DNA from: Caecitellus pseudoparvulus
Taxonomy: Eukaryota > Bigyra: Bicosoecida
DNA length: 64,000 nucleotides
Direction of reading: 5' to 3'
NCBI GenBank assembly: GCA_965644315.1
Contig: CBFFRQ010000008.1
Coordinates: 1-64,000 of the forward strand
In this document: piece by piece, positions 1-11,037 of the stretch
Position numbering within the stretch: the stretch's first letter is position 1
Layout of the letters: each line of letters opens with the position of its first letter
Translations under genes and position numbers: made by a program
Notes under the pieces: generated by a model
Told to the model about the DNA's origin: nothing
Database searches by the model: none
The model's input: the letters and a program-made list of their open reading frames with translations, nothing else

Positions 1-3000
1 TAACCCTAACCCTAACCCTAACCCTAACCCTAACCCTAACCCTAACCCTAACCCTAACCCTAACCCTAACCCTAACCCTAACCCTAACCCTAACCCTAAC
101 CCTAACCCTAACCCTAACCCTAACCCTAACCCTAACCCTAACCCTAACCCTAACCCTAACCCTAACCCTAACCCTAACCCTAACCCTAACCCTAACCCTA
201 ACCCTAACCCTAACCCTAACCCTAACCCTAACCCTAACCCTAACCCTAACCCTAACCCTAACCCTAACCCTAACCCTAACCCTAACCCTAACCCTAACCC
301 TAACCCTAACCCTAACCCTAACCCTAACCCTAACCCTAACCCTAACCCTAACCCTAACCCTAACCCTAACCCTAACCCTAACCCTAACCCTAACCCTAAC
401 CCTAACCCTAACCCTAACCCTAACCCTAACCCTAACCCTAACCCTAACCCTAACCCTAACCCTAACCCTAACCCTAACCCTAACCCTAACCCTAACCCTA
501 ACCCTAACCCTAACCCTAACCCTAACCCTAACCCTAACCCTAACCCTAACCCTAACCCTAACCCTAACCCTAACCCTAACCCTAACCCTAACCCTAACCC
601 TAACCCTAACCCTAACCCTAACCCTAACCCTAACCCTAACCCTAACCCTAACCCTAACCCTAACCCTAACCCTAACCCTAACCCTAACCCTAACCCTAAC
701 CCTAACCCTAACCCTAACCCTAACCCTAACCCTAACCCTAACCCTAACCCTAACCCTAACCCTAACCCTAACCCTAACCCTAACCCTAACCCTAACCCTA
801 ACCCTAACCCTAACCCTAACCCTAACCCTAACCCTAACCCTAACCCTAACCCTAACCCTAACCCTAACCCTAACCCTAACCCTAACCCTAACCCTAACCC
901 TAACCCTAACCCTAACCCTAACCCTAACCCTAACCCTAACCCTAACCCTAACCCTAACCCTAACCCTAACCCTAACCCTAACCCTAACCCTAACCCTAAC
1001 CCTAACCCTAACCCTAACCCTAACCCTAACCCTAACCCTAACCCTAACCCTAACCCTAACCCTAACCCTAACCCTAACCCTAACCCTAACCCTAACCCTA
1101 ACCCTAACCCTAACCCTAACCCTAACCCTAACCCTAACCCTAACCCTAACCCTAACCCTAACCCTAACCCTAACCCTAACCCTAACCCTAACCCTAACCC
1201 TAACCCTAACCCTAACCCTAACCCTAACCCTAACCCTAACCCTAACCCTAACCCTAACCCTAACCCTAACCCTAACCCTAACCCTAACCCTAACCCTAAC
1301 CCTAACCCTAACCCTAACCCTAACCCTAACCCTAACCCTAACCCTAACCCTAACCCTAACCCTAACCCTAACCCTAACCCTAACCCTAACCCTAACCCTA
1401 ACCCTAACCCTAACCCTAACCCTAACCCTAACCCTAACCCTAACCCTAACCCTAACCCTAACCCTAACCCTAACCCTAACCCTAACCCTAACCCTAACCC
1501 TAACCCTAACCCTAACCCTAACCCTAACCCTAACCCTAACCCTAACCCTAACCCTAACCCTAACCCTAACCCTAACCCTAACCCTAACCCTAACCCTAAC
1601 CCTAACCCTAACCCTAACCCTAACCCTAACCCTAACCCTAACCCTAACCCTAACCCTAACCCTAACCCTAACCCTAACCCTAACCCTAACCCTAACCCTA
1701 ACCCTAACCCTAACCCTAACCCTAACCCTAACCCTAACCCTAACCCTAACCCTAACCCTAACCCTAACCCTAACCCTAACCCTAACCCTAACCCTAACCC
1801 TAACCCTAACCCTAACCCTAACCCTAACCCTAACCCTAACCCTAACCCTAACCCTAACCCTAACCCTAACCCTAACCCTAACCCTAACCCTAACCCTAAC
1901 CCTAACCCTAACCCTAACCCTAACCCTAACCCTAACCCTAACCCTAACCCTAACCCTAACCCTAACCCTAACCCTAACCCTAACCCTAACCCTAACCCTA
2001 ACCCTAACCCTAACCCTAACCCTAACCCTAACCCTAACCCTAACCCTAACCCTAACCCTAACCCTAACCCTAACCCTAACCCTAACCCTAACCCTAACCC
2101 TAACCCTAACCCTAACCCTAACCCTAACCCTAACCCTAACCCTAACCCTAACCCTAACCCTAACCCTAACCCTAACCCTAACCCTAACCCTAACCCTAAC
2201 CCTAACCCTAACCCTAACCCTAACCCTAACCCTAACCCTAACCCTAACCCTAACCCTAACCCTAACCCTAACCCTAACCCTAACCCTAACCCTAACCCTA
2301 ACCCTAACCCTAACCCTAACCCTAACCCTAACCCTAACCCTAACCCTAACCCTAACCCTAACCCTAACCCTAACCCTAACCCTAACCCTAACCCTAACCC
2401 TAACCCTAACCCTAACCCTAACCCTAACCCTAACCCTAACCCTAACCCTAACCCTAACCCTAACCCTAACCCTAACCCTAACCCTAACCCTAACCCTAAC
2501 CCTAACCCTAACCCTAACCCTAACCCTAACCCTAACCCTAACCCTAACCCTAACCCTAACCCTAACCCTAACCCTAACCCTAACCCTAACCCTAACCCTA
2601 ACCCTAACCCTAACCCTAACCCTAACCCTAACCCTAACCCTAACCCTAACCCTAACCCTAACCCTAACCCTAACCCTAACCCTAACCCTAACCCTAACCC
2701 TAACCCTAACCCTAACCCTAACCCTAACCCTAACCCTAACCCTAACCCTAACCCTAACCCTAACCCTAACCCTAACCCTAACCCTAACCCTAACCCTAAC
2801 CCTAACCCTAACCCTAACCCTAACCCTAACCCTAACCCTAACCCTAACCCTAACCCTAACCCTAACCCTAACCCTAACCCTAACCCTAACCCTAACCCTA
2901 ACCCTAACCCTAACCCTAACCCTAACCCTAACCCTAACCCTAACCCTAACCCTAACCCTAACCCTAACCCTAACCCTAACCCTAACCCTAACCCTAACCC

Positions 3001-5218
3001 TAACCCTAACCCTAACCCTAACCCTAACCCTAACCCTAACCCTAACCCTAACCCTAACCCTAACCCTAACCCTAACCCTAACCCTAACCCTAACCCTAAC
3101 CCTAACCCTAACCCTAACCCTAACCCTAACCCTAACCCTAACCCTAACCCTAACCCTAACCCTAACCCTAACCCTAACCCTAACCCTAACCCTAACCCTA
3201 ACCCTAACCCTAACCCTAACCCTAACCCTAACCCTAACCCTAACCCTAACCCTAACCCTAACCCTAACCCTAACCCTAACCCTAACCCTAACCCTAACCC
3301 TAACCCTAACCCTAACCCTAACCCTAACCCTAACCCTAACCCTAACCCTAACCCTAACCCTAACCCTAACCCTAACCCTAACCCTAACCCTAACCCTAAC
3401 CCTAACCCTAACCCTAACCCTAACCCTAACCCTAACCCTAACCCTAACCCTAACCCTAACCCTAACCCTAACCCTAACCCTAACCCTAACCCTAACCCTA
3501 ACCCTAACCCTAACCCTAACCCTAACCCTAACCCTAACCCTAACCCTAACCCTAACCCTAACCCTAACCCTAACCCTAACCCTAACCCTAACCCTAACCC
3601 TAACCCTAACCCTAACCCTAACCCTAACCCTAACCCTAACCCTAACCCTAACCCTAACCCTAACCCTAACCCTAACCCTAACCCTAACCCTAACCCTAAC
3701 CCTAACCCTAACCCTAACCCTAACCCTAACCCTAACCCTAACCCTAACCCTAACCCTAACCCTAACCCTAACCCTAACCCTAACCCTAACCCTAACCCTA
3801 ACCCTAACCCTAACCCTAACCCTAACCCTAACCCTAACCCTAACCCTAACCCTAACCCTAACCCTAACCCTAACCCTAACCCTAACCCTAACCCTAACCC
3901 TAACCCTAACCCTAACCCTAACCCTAACCCTAACCCTAACCCTAACCCTAACCCTAACCCTAACCCTAACCCTAACCCTAACCCTAACCCTAACCCTAAC
4001 CCTAACCCTAACCCTAACCCTAACCCTAACCCTAACCCTAACCCTAACCCTAACCCTAACCCTAACCCTAACCCTAACCCTAACCCTAACCCTAACCCTA
4101 ACCCTAACCCTAACCCTAACCCTAACCCTAACCCTAACCCTAACCCTAACCCTAACCCTAACCCTAACCCTAACCCTAACCCTAACCCTAACCCTAACCC
4201 TAACCCTAACCCTAACCCTAACCCTAACCCTAACCCTAACCCTAACCCTAACCCTAACCCTAACCCTAACCCTAACCCTAACCCTAACCCTAACCCTAAC
4301 CCTAACCCTAACCCTAACCCTAACCCTAACCCTAACCCTAACCCTAACCCTAACCCTAACCCTAACCCTAACCCTAACCCTAACCCTAACCCTAACCCTA
4401 ACCCTAACCCTAACCCTAACCCTAACCCTAACCCTAACCCTAACCCTAACCCTAACCCTAACCCTAACCCTAACCCTAACCCTAACCCTAACCCTAACCC
4501 TAACCCTAACCCTAACCCTAACCCTAACCCTAACCCTAACCCTAACCCTAACCCTAACCCTAACCCTAACCCTAACCCTAACCCTAACCCTAACCCTAAC
4601 CCTAACCCTAACCCTAACCCTAACCCTAACCCTAACCCTAACCCTAACCCTAACCCTAACCCTAACCCTAACCCTAACCCTAACCCTAACCCTAACCCTA
4701 ACCCTAACCCTAACCCTAACCCTAACCCTAACCCTAACCCTAACCCTAACCCTAACCCTAACCCTAACCCTAACCCTAACCCTAACCCTAACCCTAACCC
4801 TAACCCTAACCCTAACCCTAACCCTAACCCTAACCCTAACCCTAACCCTAACCCTAACCCTAACCCTAACCCTAACCCTAACCCTAACCCTAACCCTAAC
4901 CCTAACCCTAACCCTAACCCTAACCCTAACCCTAACCCTAACCCTAACCCTAACCCTAACCCTAACCCTAACCCTAACCCTAACCCTAACCCTAACCCTA
5001 ACCCTAACCCTAACCCTAACCCTAACCCTAACCCTAACCCTAACCCTAACCCTAACCCTAACCCTAACCCTAACCCTAACCCTAACCCTAACCCTAACCC
5101 TAACCCTAACCCTAACCCTAACCCTAACCCTAACCCTAACCCTAACCCTAACCCTAACCCTAACCCTAACCCTAACCCTAACCCTAACCCTAACCCTAAC
5201 CCTAACCCTAACCCTAAC
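1..5218. repeat. Telomere, (CCCTAA)n array
   Basis: About 870 consecutive copies of TAACCC run without any visible variant from base 1 to 5218, where the array stops in ...CCTAAC and unique sequence begins. The C-rich strand reads 5' to 3' into the chromosome, as expected for a left chromosome end. TTAGGG is the ancestral eukaryotic repeat and is shared by animals, fungi and many protists, so it does not identify the organism alone. Confidence 0.98.
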
Positions 5219-8141
5219 TTTCCAAATGTCAAGCTAATCACAAGTTGTGAAGTGCTAACATTGCCTAATCCAGGCGCTCGTGCACCCAAGTGTGGTGTTG
5301 CACAGTGCTTGCTGGTTGGGTGGTGCGCACCGGGGCGGGGTAGTGCGAATTCCGCACACCATCGCACCGTGGCTCCCAGTTTGCGCCCTCGGTCGGGGCA
5401 TGCACCTGGGATCGACATCAAAAGCATCATTGACAAGCATCATGAACGCCCAAGTGGATCAAGTCCTGGGGGTCCTCTTCGTGGAGGGGTGCCTGAAGCG
5501 CAAGCAAGTGCTCGGCCCCAGAACAGGTGTCTTCACTGACATGCCACGTCGGGGTGCCGCACGCACCTTCGAGCTTGGAGGACCCCTGCCCAAGACTGAT
5601 CATGATAGTTCATCTTCGGCACGGGACATGTGGCTCGAGGTCTATGGGGAAGCCGCCGAACGGCTGATCCCAGGGCTGAGTGCGGAATTCGGCAACGCCA
5701 ATGCGGCCCTGCGCCAGGGACCCACCGGATCGCCAACCATCCTCGTCACGCTCGGAAGTGAGGGTGATTCACCAACAGTGGCACGTCAACTTCGCATTCT
5801 TGCTGCTCAAGAGGACGACTTCGCCATTCGAGTCGGCCAAGGTGGGTTCGTCGCCGTGGCCTACACCAACACCAAGCAGTTCGCATCGGCGAAGGCGAAA
5901 GTGAAGGTGAAGGCCCACCCCACCGCCATCCAAGTGGCCCACCAAGTGACCAAGGAAGCAACCGAAATCGCCTGCCAGTCAGGTGATGTTGCCAAGGTCA
6001 TGTGCCTCGTTAGGTCCCACTTCGACCATGGCCCCGTGCCAGCCCAAGCCGTCCGTCCCAGTGTCAGACAATCCGTCCCCTCCGAGGGTGATGCACCTGT
6101 CGACACCAAGACACCATCGACCTGGACTGACACTCAGCTCGACAAGGCACCGAAGAAGAAGAAGACCCGTCGAGGCAAGCGAGGAAAGGGCAAGTCAGCC
6201 GGACGATCCCTCACCTTCGAGGACGTCTTCATCAAGAACGTCCGGCCACCTGCACCTCGACCAACCTCACCACCTGCCACCCAAGGCTCACCCAAAGATA
6301 CCGTCACCACCCCTGTGGTGCATGCCATGTTGCCTTCATCAAGGGTGCAGCGGGGCGTCGACCGCAAGTGGCCGTCCCCCACCCCGTCGGGCGAGGCAAG
6401 CCCCGAGGTGCACCGGTATCGGCCGTCTGCAGCAGCAGCATGGGAGGTGATCACAAGGGTGGTGCCTCTTCATGACAGTGTGCGGACACCCGAGCACCTG
6501 GCCGAGTACCCCATCAAGCCTGGCCCTCTGGCCGACCTGCTGTCATCGACCCACGTGTACTCTAACGTGGGGGGGCGGGCCTGTGTCCAGGCCTGTCTCG
6601 AGACGGCAGCAGGGGAGAGGGTCTTCGAGGCTGGGGACCTCCTCCTACTCCAGCATGCAGCCACCATCAACGCTGCCCAGCTTGCCTTCAAGCACATGGT
6701 CAGGCAGCTGGAGGGGGTGGTCAGTGACTCGTCCAGCTCGGACATCATGGACGTCGGCCAGAAGCCACCCTCCCCCTTCCGCTCAGACGGGCAACGGGTG
6801 GCCGTCTTCCGCAACATGCTGCACCAGCACTCGCCGGATGACACCTTCCTGGCCCCAGGTACACCACCAGTCCTGCTTCCCGGCCTGCACCTGCTCATCG
6901 ACCGCATCAACCAAGGGTACCGTGCCCCAGCCGGGCATGATGACCTTGGCCAGGCCGGCGTCGACCCCAGCCAGGTTGATGAAGAGGGTGACCAAGAGGG
7001 GCACCTCGACGGAGTGCTGTATGCCTTCGCACTTCGAGAGGTGTGGACCGACAACACGGCCCATCTGCAGCTCATCCTCGTCGACCATGATCGAGGCAAG
7101 CTGGTGCTGTGGAACCCCGACATCCCTGACCTCCATGACGAGCTGCCCCTGCACAAGTGCATGACCCGGCTGGCAGCCGAAGGCATCAACGTCTTGTACC
7201 GGATCTGGACCACACCCGAGGCGGGCAGTCCAGCACCCTTCCGGGACAGGCTTCGAGGGGCACTCCAGTCTCTCCGAGATGACTTCCCCCCCCTGCCTCA
7301 CAAGGCCACCGACGGCACCGTGCACCCCCAGACCCTCATCGCTGGCAAGGGCACAAGGGTGGCCATGCCTCATGGGCGGATGACCCGACAGCAGGCCGCC
7401 ACCCTGGAGGCTGAGGTCAAGGACCCCCTCAAGCGGCTGGTGCCTGAAGACGGCGAGGGTCGCCTGCCCAAGGTCAAGGATGTGCCCCACATCTCGATCG
7501 GGCAGATGGGTGGACGCCTGATGTAAGTCACCTGTGGGGGCATACTCCCTGTGCCACACATGACTGAAGCTTTGTGTCGCGACCGACGCACATAGCTGAC
7601 ATCGGACATTGGAAAGTCCAACCCAACCTCACCATCACCAACCCAACATCGATACCAACACATCAGGACTCGGCTCAGTGGAAGGGGAAGGCACTTGCAG
7701 CAAGATCTGTGAGGCCGCCCCCAAACCTGAGCCGAAGGGACAGCCGGGCTGGGTCGTGTGCTTGCATCTCAGCAACACCCAGTCCGTGTCGAGTCCATAT
7801 CCTCCAGCCCACACCGCCACCCAAGCCAAGCAAGTCGGGTCTCCACCCCTGGACATCGGACCGAGACGGACGAGACTGGACTGGACGGACAAGACAAGAG
7901 TGGACCGAGACCTGGACCTACACCTCAAGACCATCCCACCGGGGCGGGCGCTGAAGCGCCAAGACAGACGGCGACTTATACAACGGACACGAGTCTGTGC
8001 TAGTCGCAAAGCCGTGCAAGCGGTGCCGTCGTGGTGTCTGTGTCACTGCATTCTGTTGTGGCGCAGGTGGCACCACATGTCCAAGCCCAAGCTGTACCAT
8101 GATGTAGCCTGCATGGAGGCAATCTGCAATGCATTGAGTAG
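5219..8141 (+). mobile_element. Telomere-adjacent element 1 (putative telomere-associated retroelement)
   Basis: A block of unique sequence is bounded on the left by the telomere array and on the right by a short interstitial telomeric tract (from 8142). It carries one long reading frame and about 600 bp of 3' flank. The 3' end (about 8000-8141) shares short ordered blocks with the end of the next element at about 10420-10550: a CAAGCGGT block, ACATGT, AAGCTGTAC and AATGCATTG. This suggests two members of one family. No target-site duplication, poly(A) tail or terminal repeat is visible. Mobile origin is inferred from the telomeric flanks and the shared 3' end. Confidence 0.5.
5400..7526 (+). 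CDS. Hypothetical protein of telomere-adjacent element 1
   Basis: An uninterrupted frame encodes about 708 residues from the first ATG at 5400. The frame itself is open from just after 5255, so an upstream start or truncation is possible; a second ATG follows at 5442. I do not recognise the family. Around residues 250-275 there is a strongly basic patch (KKKKTRRGKRGKGK) that could be a nuclear localisation or nucleic-acid-binding segment, followed by a Pro/Thr-rich linker. The C-terminal half looks folded, with alternating hydrophobic and charged residues. Its position between telomeric tracts and the shared 3' end suggests the ORF1 or accessory protein of a telomere-targeting retroelement, but no reverse transcriptase, endonuclease or CCHC knuckle is visible. 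Confidence 0.5.
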   Translation: MHLGSTSKASLTSIMNAQVDQVLGVLFVEGCLKRKQVLGPRTGVFTDMPRRGAARTFELGGPLPKTDHDSSSSARDMWLEVYGEAAERLIPGLSAEFGNANAALRQGPTGSPTILVTLGSEGDSPTVARQLRILAAQEDDFAIRVGQGGFVAVAYTNTKQFASAKAKVKVKAHPTAIQVAHQVTKEATEIACQSGDVAKVMCLVRSHFDHGPVPAQAVRPSVRQSVPSEGDAPVDTKTPSTWTDTQLDKAPKKKKTRRGKRGKGKSAGRSLTFEDVFIKNVRPPAPRPTSPPATQGSPKDTVTTPVVHAMLPSSRVQRGVDRKWPSPTPSGEASPEVHRYRPSAAAAWEVITRVVPLHDSVRTPEHLAEYPIKPGPLADLLSSTHVYSNVGGRACVQACLETAAGERVFEAGDLLLLQHAATINAAQLAFKHMVRQLEGVVSDSSSSDIMDVGQKPPSPFRSDGQRVAVFRNMLHQHSPDDTFLAPGTPPVLLPGLHLLIDRINQGYRAPAGHDDLGQAGVDPSQVDEEGDQEGHLDGVLYAFALREVWTDNTAHLQLILVDHDRGKLVLWNPDIPDLHDELPLHKCMTRLAAEGINVLYRIWTTPEAGSPAPFRDRLRGALQSLRDDFPPLPHKATDGTVHPQTLIAGKGTRVAMPHGRMTRQQAATLEAEVKDPLKRLVPEDGEGRLPKVKDVPHISIGQMGGRLM

Positions 8142-8180
8142 CTAACCCTAATGCATTGAGTAGCTAACCCTAACCCTAAC
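8130..8180. repeat. Interstitial telomeric tract with duplicated 12-bp element terminus
   Basis: The 12-bp string TGCATTGAGTAG occurs twice, at 8130-8141 and 8152-8163, each time followed directly by telomeric repeats: CTAACCCTAA after the first and CTAACCCTAACCCTAAC after the second. The second copy looks like a minimal 3' stub of the same element that ends at 8141. The pattern fits repeated insertions into TTAGGG arrays, each keeping only its 3' terminus or more. Confidence 0.7.
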
Positions 8181-10550
8181 TGCGCCCGCACAGCTACGCC
8201 AAGCTGGCGCTGTGTGGAGTCCTGCCTGCCCACATCCGCTCCACGCAACTGCGGATCGGGATGCTTGTTAAGGCCCTCCGCATGCTACACTCGGATACCC
8301 CCCTTGCCCGAGCCCTGTGCCTGACCATCCCGCAGGCCCTTGACCTCATGCCTGCCTTGATGTCGACGACCTTCATCGTCGACACCATCGCTGATGGAGG
8401 TCGGCTTCGAGCTGCCAGTGTCCCTGCACCGTGGGCACTGCATGCCCTCTTGGACCTCTGGCTCCTGGGCTGCATGCCAGACCCTGCACAGCTTCGGCTC
8501 GCATGTGCACCTGGCTCTGAGCATGCTGCCACAGCCCTTGCCCAAGTCCTTGCCGGACTGAAGGCCACCCCTGGTCTGCACAGGTCTACGGTGGTTGGGG
8601 TGGCCGCCAGCGAGTCGTCGTCCATGACCGAACCCCCCGCCTTCCCGGCTGACACTCCTTGGGCCCTGCGTCGCCAAGTCCTTGCTTCATACCTCCATGT
8701 AGTCCAGGCGGTGCCGAGTGCAGTTGCCCACTACACCACCGACAGCCGCATCCCCCAAGTGCAGAAGCCCAGGCCCTATCATCTTGGGCCTGGTGCGCAG
8801 CACTTCGTGTGGCTCCATCCACTGCCACACGGGGTGAACCCCCTCTTCTGGGTCTGCTCCGATGACAGGCCCACCAGGGTGAAGGTGCACCACTTCCAGA
8901 CTCTTCAACTTCTCCACGGAGGGGACAGTGCCACCCAGTACGAGTGCTGTCCGATCTGCGGACTCAGCACTGACGAACAGCTGCACGTGCACATCTTGCT
9001 GCACTGCACCCACCATGAACTCACCCTGGCACGCCAACACACGATGGCCAAGTTCAAGGAACTTGCCAACCGGTCAGCTGTGCCTGAGTCCGCGGCGGGC
9101 CAAGTGCAGTGCCTGCCCATCCCCCCCAAGATCCTTCAGACCCTTGTCTGTGCCCCGGACTCAGAGCCGCGGAGCCTGCGGGACCTCGAGGTCCTCCACA
9201 GGCTCCTGCTCTGCGGGCAGTGGCCCCACCGGTGGGGGCTGCCCGATGATGACCAGCTCGTCACCATGAGAGAGGCTGCCGTCCTCTCCCACCCCCACCT
9301 CGTCCACCGTGCTGGTCCTTGCCGTGTCCGTGCTCCAGCTGGATGGCAAGACATTCTGCGCAGCGCGGTCGAGTTCACAGCAAAGGCGTGGCGGATCACA
9401 GTCACTTACATGTTGCGCATGACTGATCCTCAGCACCTTGCAGTCCAGAGGCATGCTGAATACCTGTGGTGGGCGGTGCATGGGCGCGGGGCTCCTCTAC
9501 CTGGACGCACGCAGCCAGTGCGGTCAGCAGCCACGCGGCACACGCGCAGGCCTCGCACTCGCCGCAGGGCACGCACCTTCTTCCCTGCCAAGGCGGGCCA
9601 AGTGCCGTCCACGGAGGGCAAGGTGCAGAGGACGCTGCAGCACTTCATGGGGCCTCAGCCAGCCCATGCAGACACTGATGGTGAGGGGGAAGGGCCCAGC
9701 GGTTCCTGTGAAGAGAGCGAGGAGTAAGGCGGAACGCAGGCGCAAGTGCGGGGCGTGGAACAGCCACGCTTGTGGCCGCGCTTACCTTCCACGTGCGTCC
9801 TGACGTGATGATCCTGTGTGAAGCGTGGTGATAACCACGGTAGCAAGAGACAGCTGATGAAGATCTTACCTTTTCAACTCTTTATAACCTGCGAGTAGCG
9901 GTGGAGTGAGCGGGAGCGCGCCTCGGGCCGCGGCGCGTGTGCAGCCGCAGTGCTGCACGGCCGCGGCTCGGATGGCGGCTGACGACGAAGCAAGCTCACT
10001 CACCGTGAAACCAGGGCGTGACGGGTTGTAGAGAAATGTCTTCTTCCTTCCTGTATGCCCCTTGACGTGCGCGGTGTGCTCTGTGGTGCAGGCGCGTGTG
10101 TGTGCACGGGTGCTGGTGTGGGTGGTCAATTTCCGCACCACGCACCCGGCCGAGTTCCCGCGCAGAGGCGGAGCACACACCTCATGGAGGGCGCAGAGAG
10201 GCCTATGAGGGCCACAGAAGAGGTGGGATGTGATTTTGGATTATGGTCTGTTGTCGAGACTGCGCGGATGCCTGGGTGTGCTCTGGTGTGCCCCAGGTGT
10301 CTGGCGCGAGAGGAGCAAGGGGTGAAGTGAAGCGGAGGAGGACCAAGAAGATGAATTGGAGCGGGCAGGGACCTGCCCTAGCAAGCGGCGGCATGTATAA
10401 CGGGCGCAAGCCTGTGTTTGTTGCGTATCCGCGCCAAGCGGTAGCCGCTGTGGCGTCCTACATGTGCAGAGGTGCATTGTGGGGCGCCCGTGTGACGCTC
10501 AAGCTGTACAGTGCCAAGCGGTGCTGAGGTGAAATGCATTGTGAATTGCT
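8181..10550 (+). mobile_element. Telomere-adjacent element 2, 5'-truncated non-LTR-like retroelement
   Basis: Sequence starts abruptly after telomeric repeats at 8180, and its reading frame is already open there: the last stop is the TAA of the telomere repeat itself. This is the classic look of a 5'-truncated reverse-transcribed insertion. The right end is placed near 10550, where AAATGCATTGTGAATTGC is followed by CTAACC, resembling the AATGCATTGAGTAG plus CTAACCC terminus of element 1. Roughly 800 bp of apparent 3' untranslated sequence (9728-10550) follows the coding part. The end point is approximate. Confidence 0.5.
8261..9727 (+). CDS. C-terminal remnant of a retroelement polyprotein (zinc-knuckle domain)
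   Basis: The first ATG gives 488 residues, but the same frame is open back to the telomeric junction at 8180 with protein-like sequence, so this is probably the 3' part of a longer protein cut off by the telomere. About residues 224-246 form a C-x2-C-x8-H-x3-H-x4-C cluster (CPICG...HVHILLHC) followed by an amphipathic helix. This is the pattern of the zinc-binding domain found C-terminal to reverse transcriptase/RNase H in many non-LTR elements. The C-terminus is rich in Arg/His and then acidic. No catalytic reverse transcriptase motif (YxDD) remains. Function today is doubtful. Confidence 0.55.
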   Translation: MLVKALRMLHSDTPLARALCLTIPQALDLMPALMSTTFIVDTIADGGRLRAASVPAPWALHALLDLWLLGCMPDPAQLRLACAPGSEHAATALAQVLAGLKATPGLHRSTVVGVAASESSSMTEPPAFPADTPWALRRQVLASYLHVVQAVPSAVAHYTTDSRIPQVQKPRPYHLGPGAQHFVWLHPLPHGVNPLFWVCSDDRPTRVKVHHFQTLQLLHGGDSATQYECCPICGLSTDEQLHVHILLHCTHHELTLARQHTMAKFKELANRSAVPESAAGQVQCLPIPPKILQTLVCAPDSEPRSLRDLEVLHRLLLCGQWPHRWGLPDDDQLVTMREAAVLSHPHLVHRAGPCRVRAPAGWQDILRSAVEFTAKAWRITVTYMLRMTDPQHLAVQRHAEYLWWAVHGRGAPLPGRTQPVRSAATRHTRRPRTRRRARTFFPAKAGQVPSTEGKVQRTLQHFMGPQPAHADTDGEGEGPSGSCEESEE

Positions 10551-11037
10551 AACCTGCGTTTCAAGTGTGTTGAGTGCTGGTCGCGGCGACCTGCACCATC
10601 GCTGTAATCCACCTTGGGCAAGTCCGAATCGTTCGACTTCGTTACTCGGCTTGGGGACGGCGACAAGGTATTGCTACGGCTTTGCAACGCTCCATGGAGA
10701 TAATGCCCCAATAGGAGACGAAATTTCCAGAAAGTTGTGCTGCATACAATCCTAATAAATTTATGGAAGTGTTCCTGTCCAAAGCGTGCCCGTGGGTTGT
10801 CTCTTTCCCGCCAGAGAGCACTGCACAGAGCTGGAGTGGCGTTTCGGTTTGCTTCACCACGCCAATCCACGAGGCCTGCGATATCTCTGCATTGGGCTGC
10901 ACTCTACCGGCTCTGAACAGTTGAGAGGTCCGTTACATGAACTTAGTCTGATGAAACGTTGAAATATTATGCAAGTGTTTCAGACCACGCGTCTAGCCTC
11001 GTGGTCCTGGCTGGCCTGTGTGTCGATGAAACTCCCT
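9728..11037. other. No gene recognised (element 3' region and spacer)
   Basis: Only short frames without protein-like composition occur here. The left part to about 10550 is interpreted as the 3' untranslated region of element 2. From 10550 to 11037 base composition is more AT-rich than the surroundings and no feature can be supported. Confidence 0.5.
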
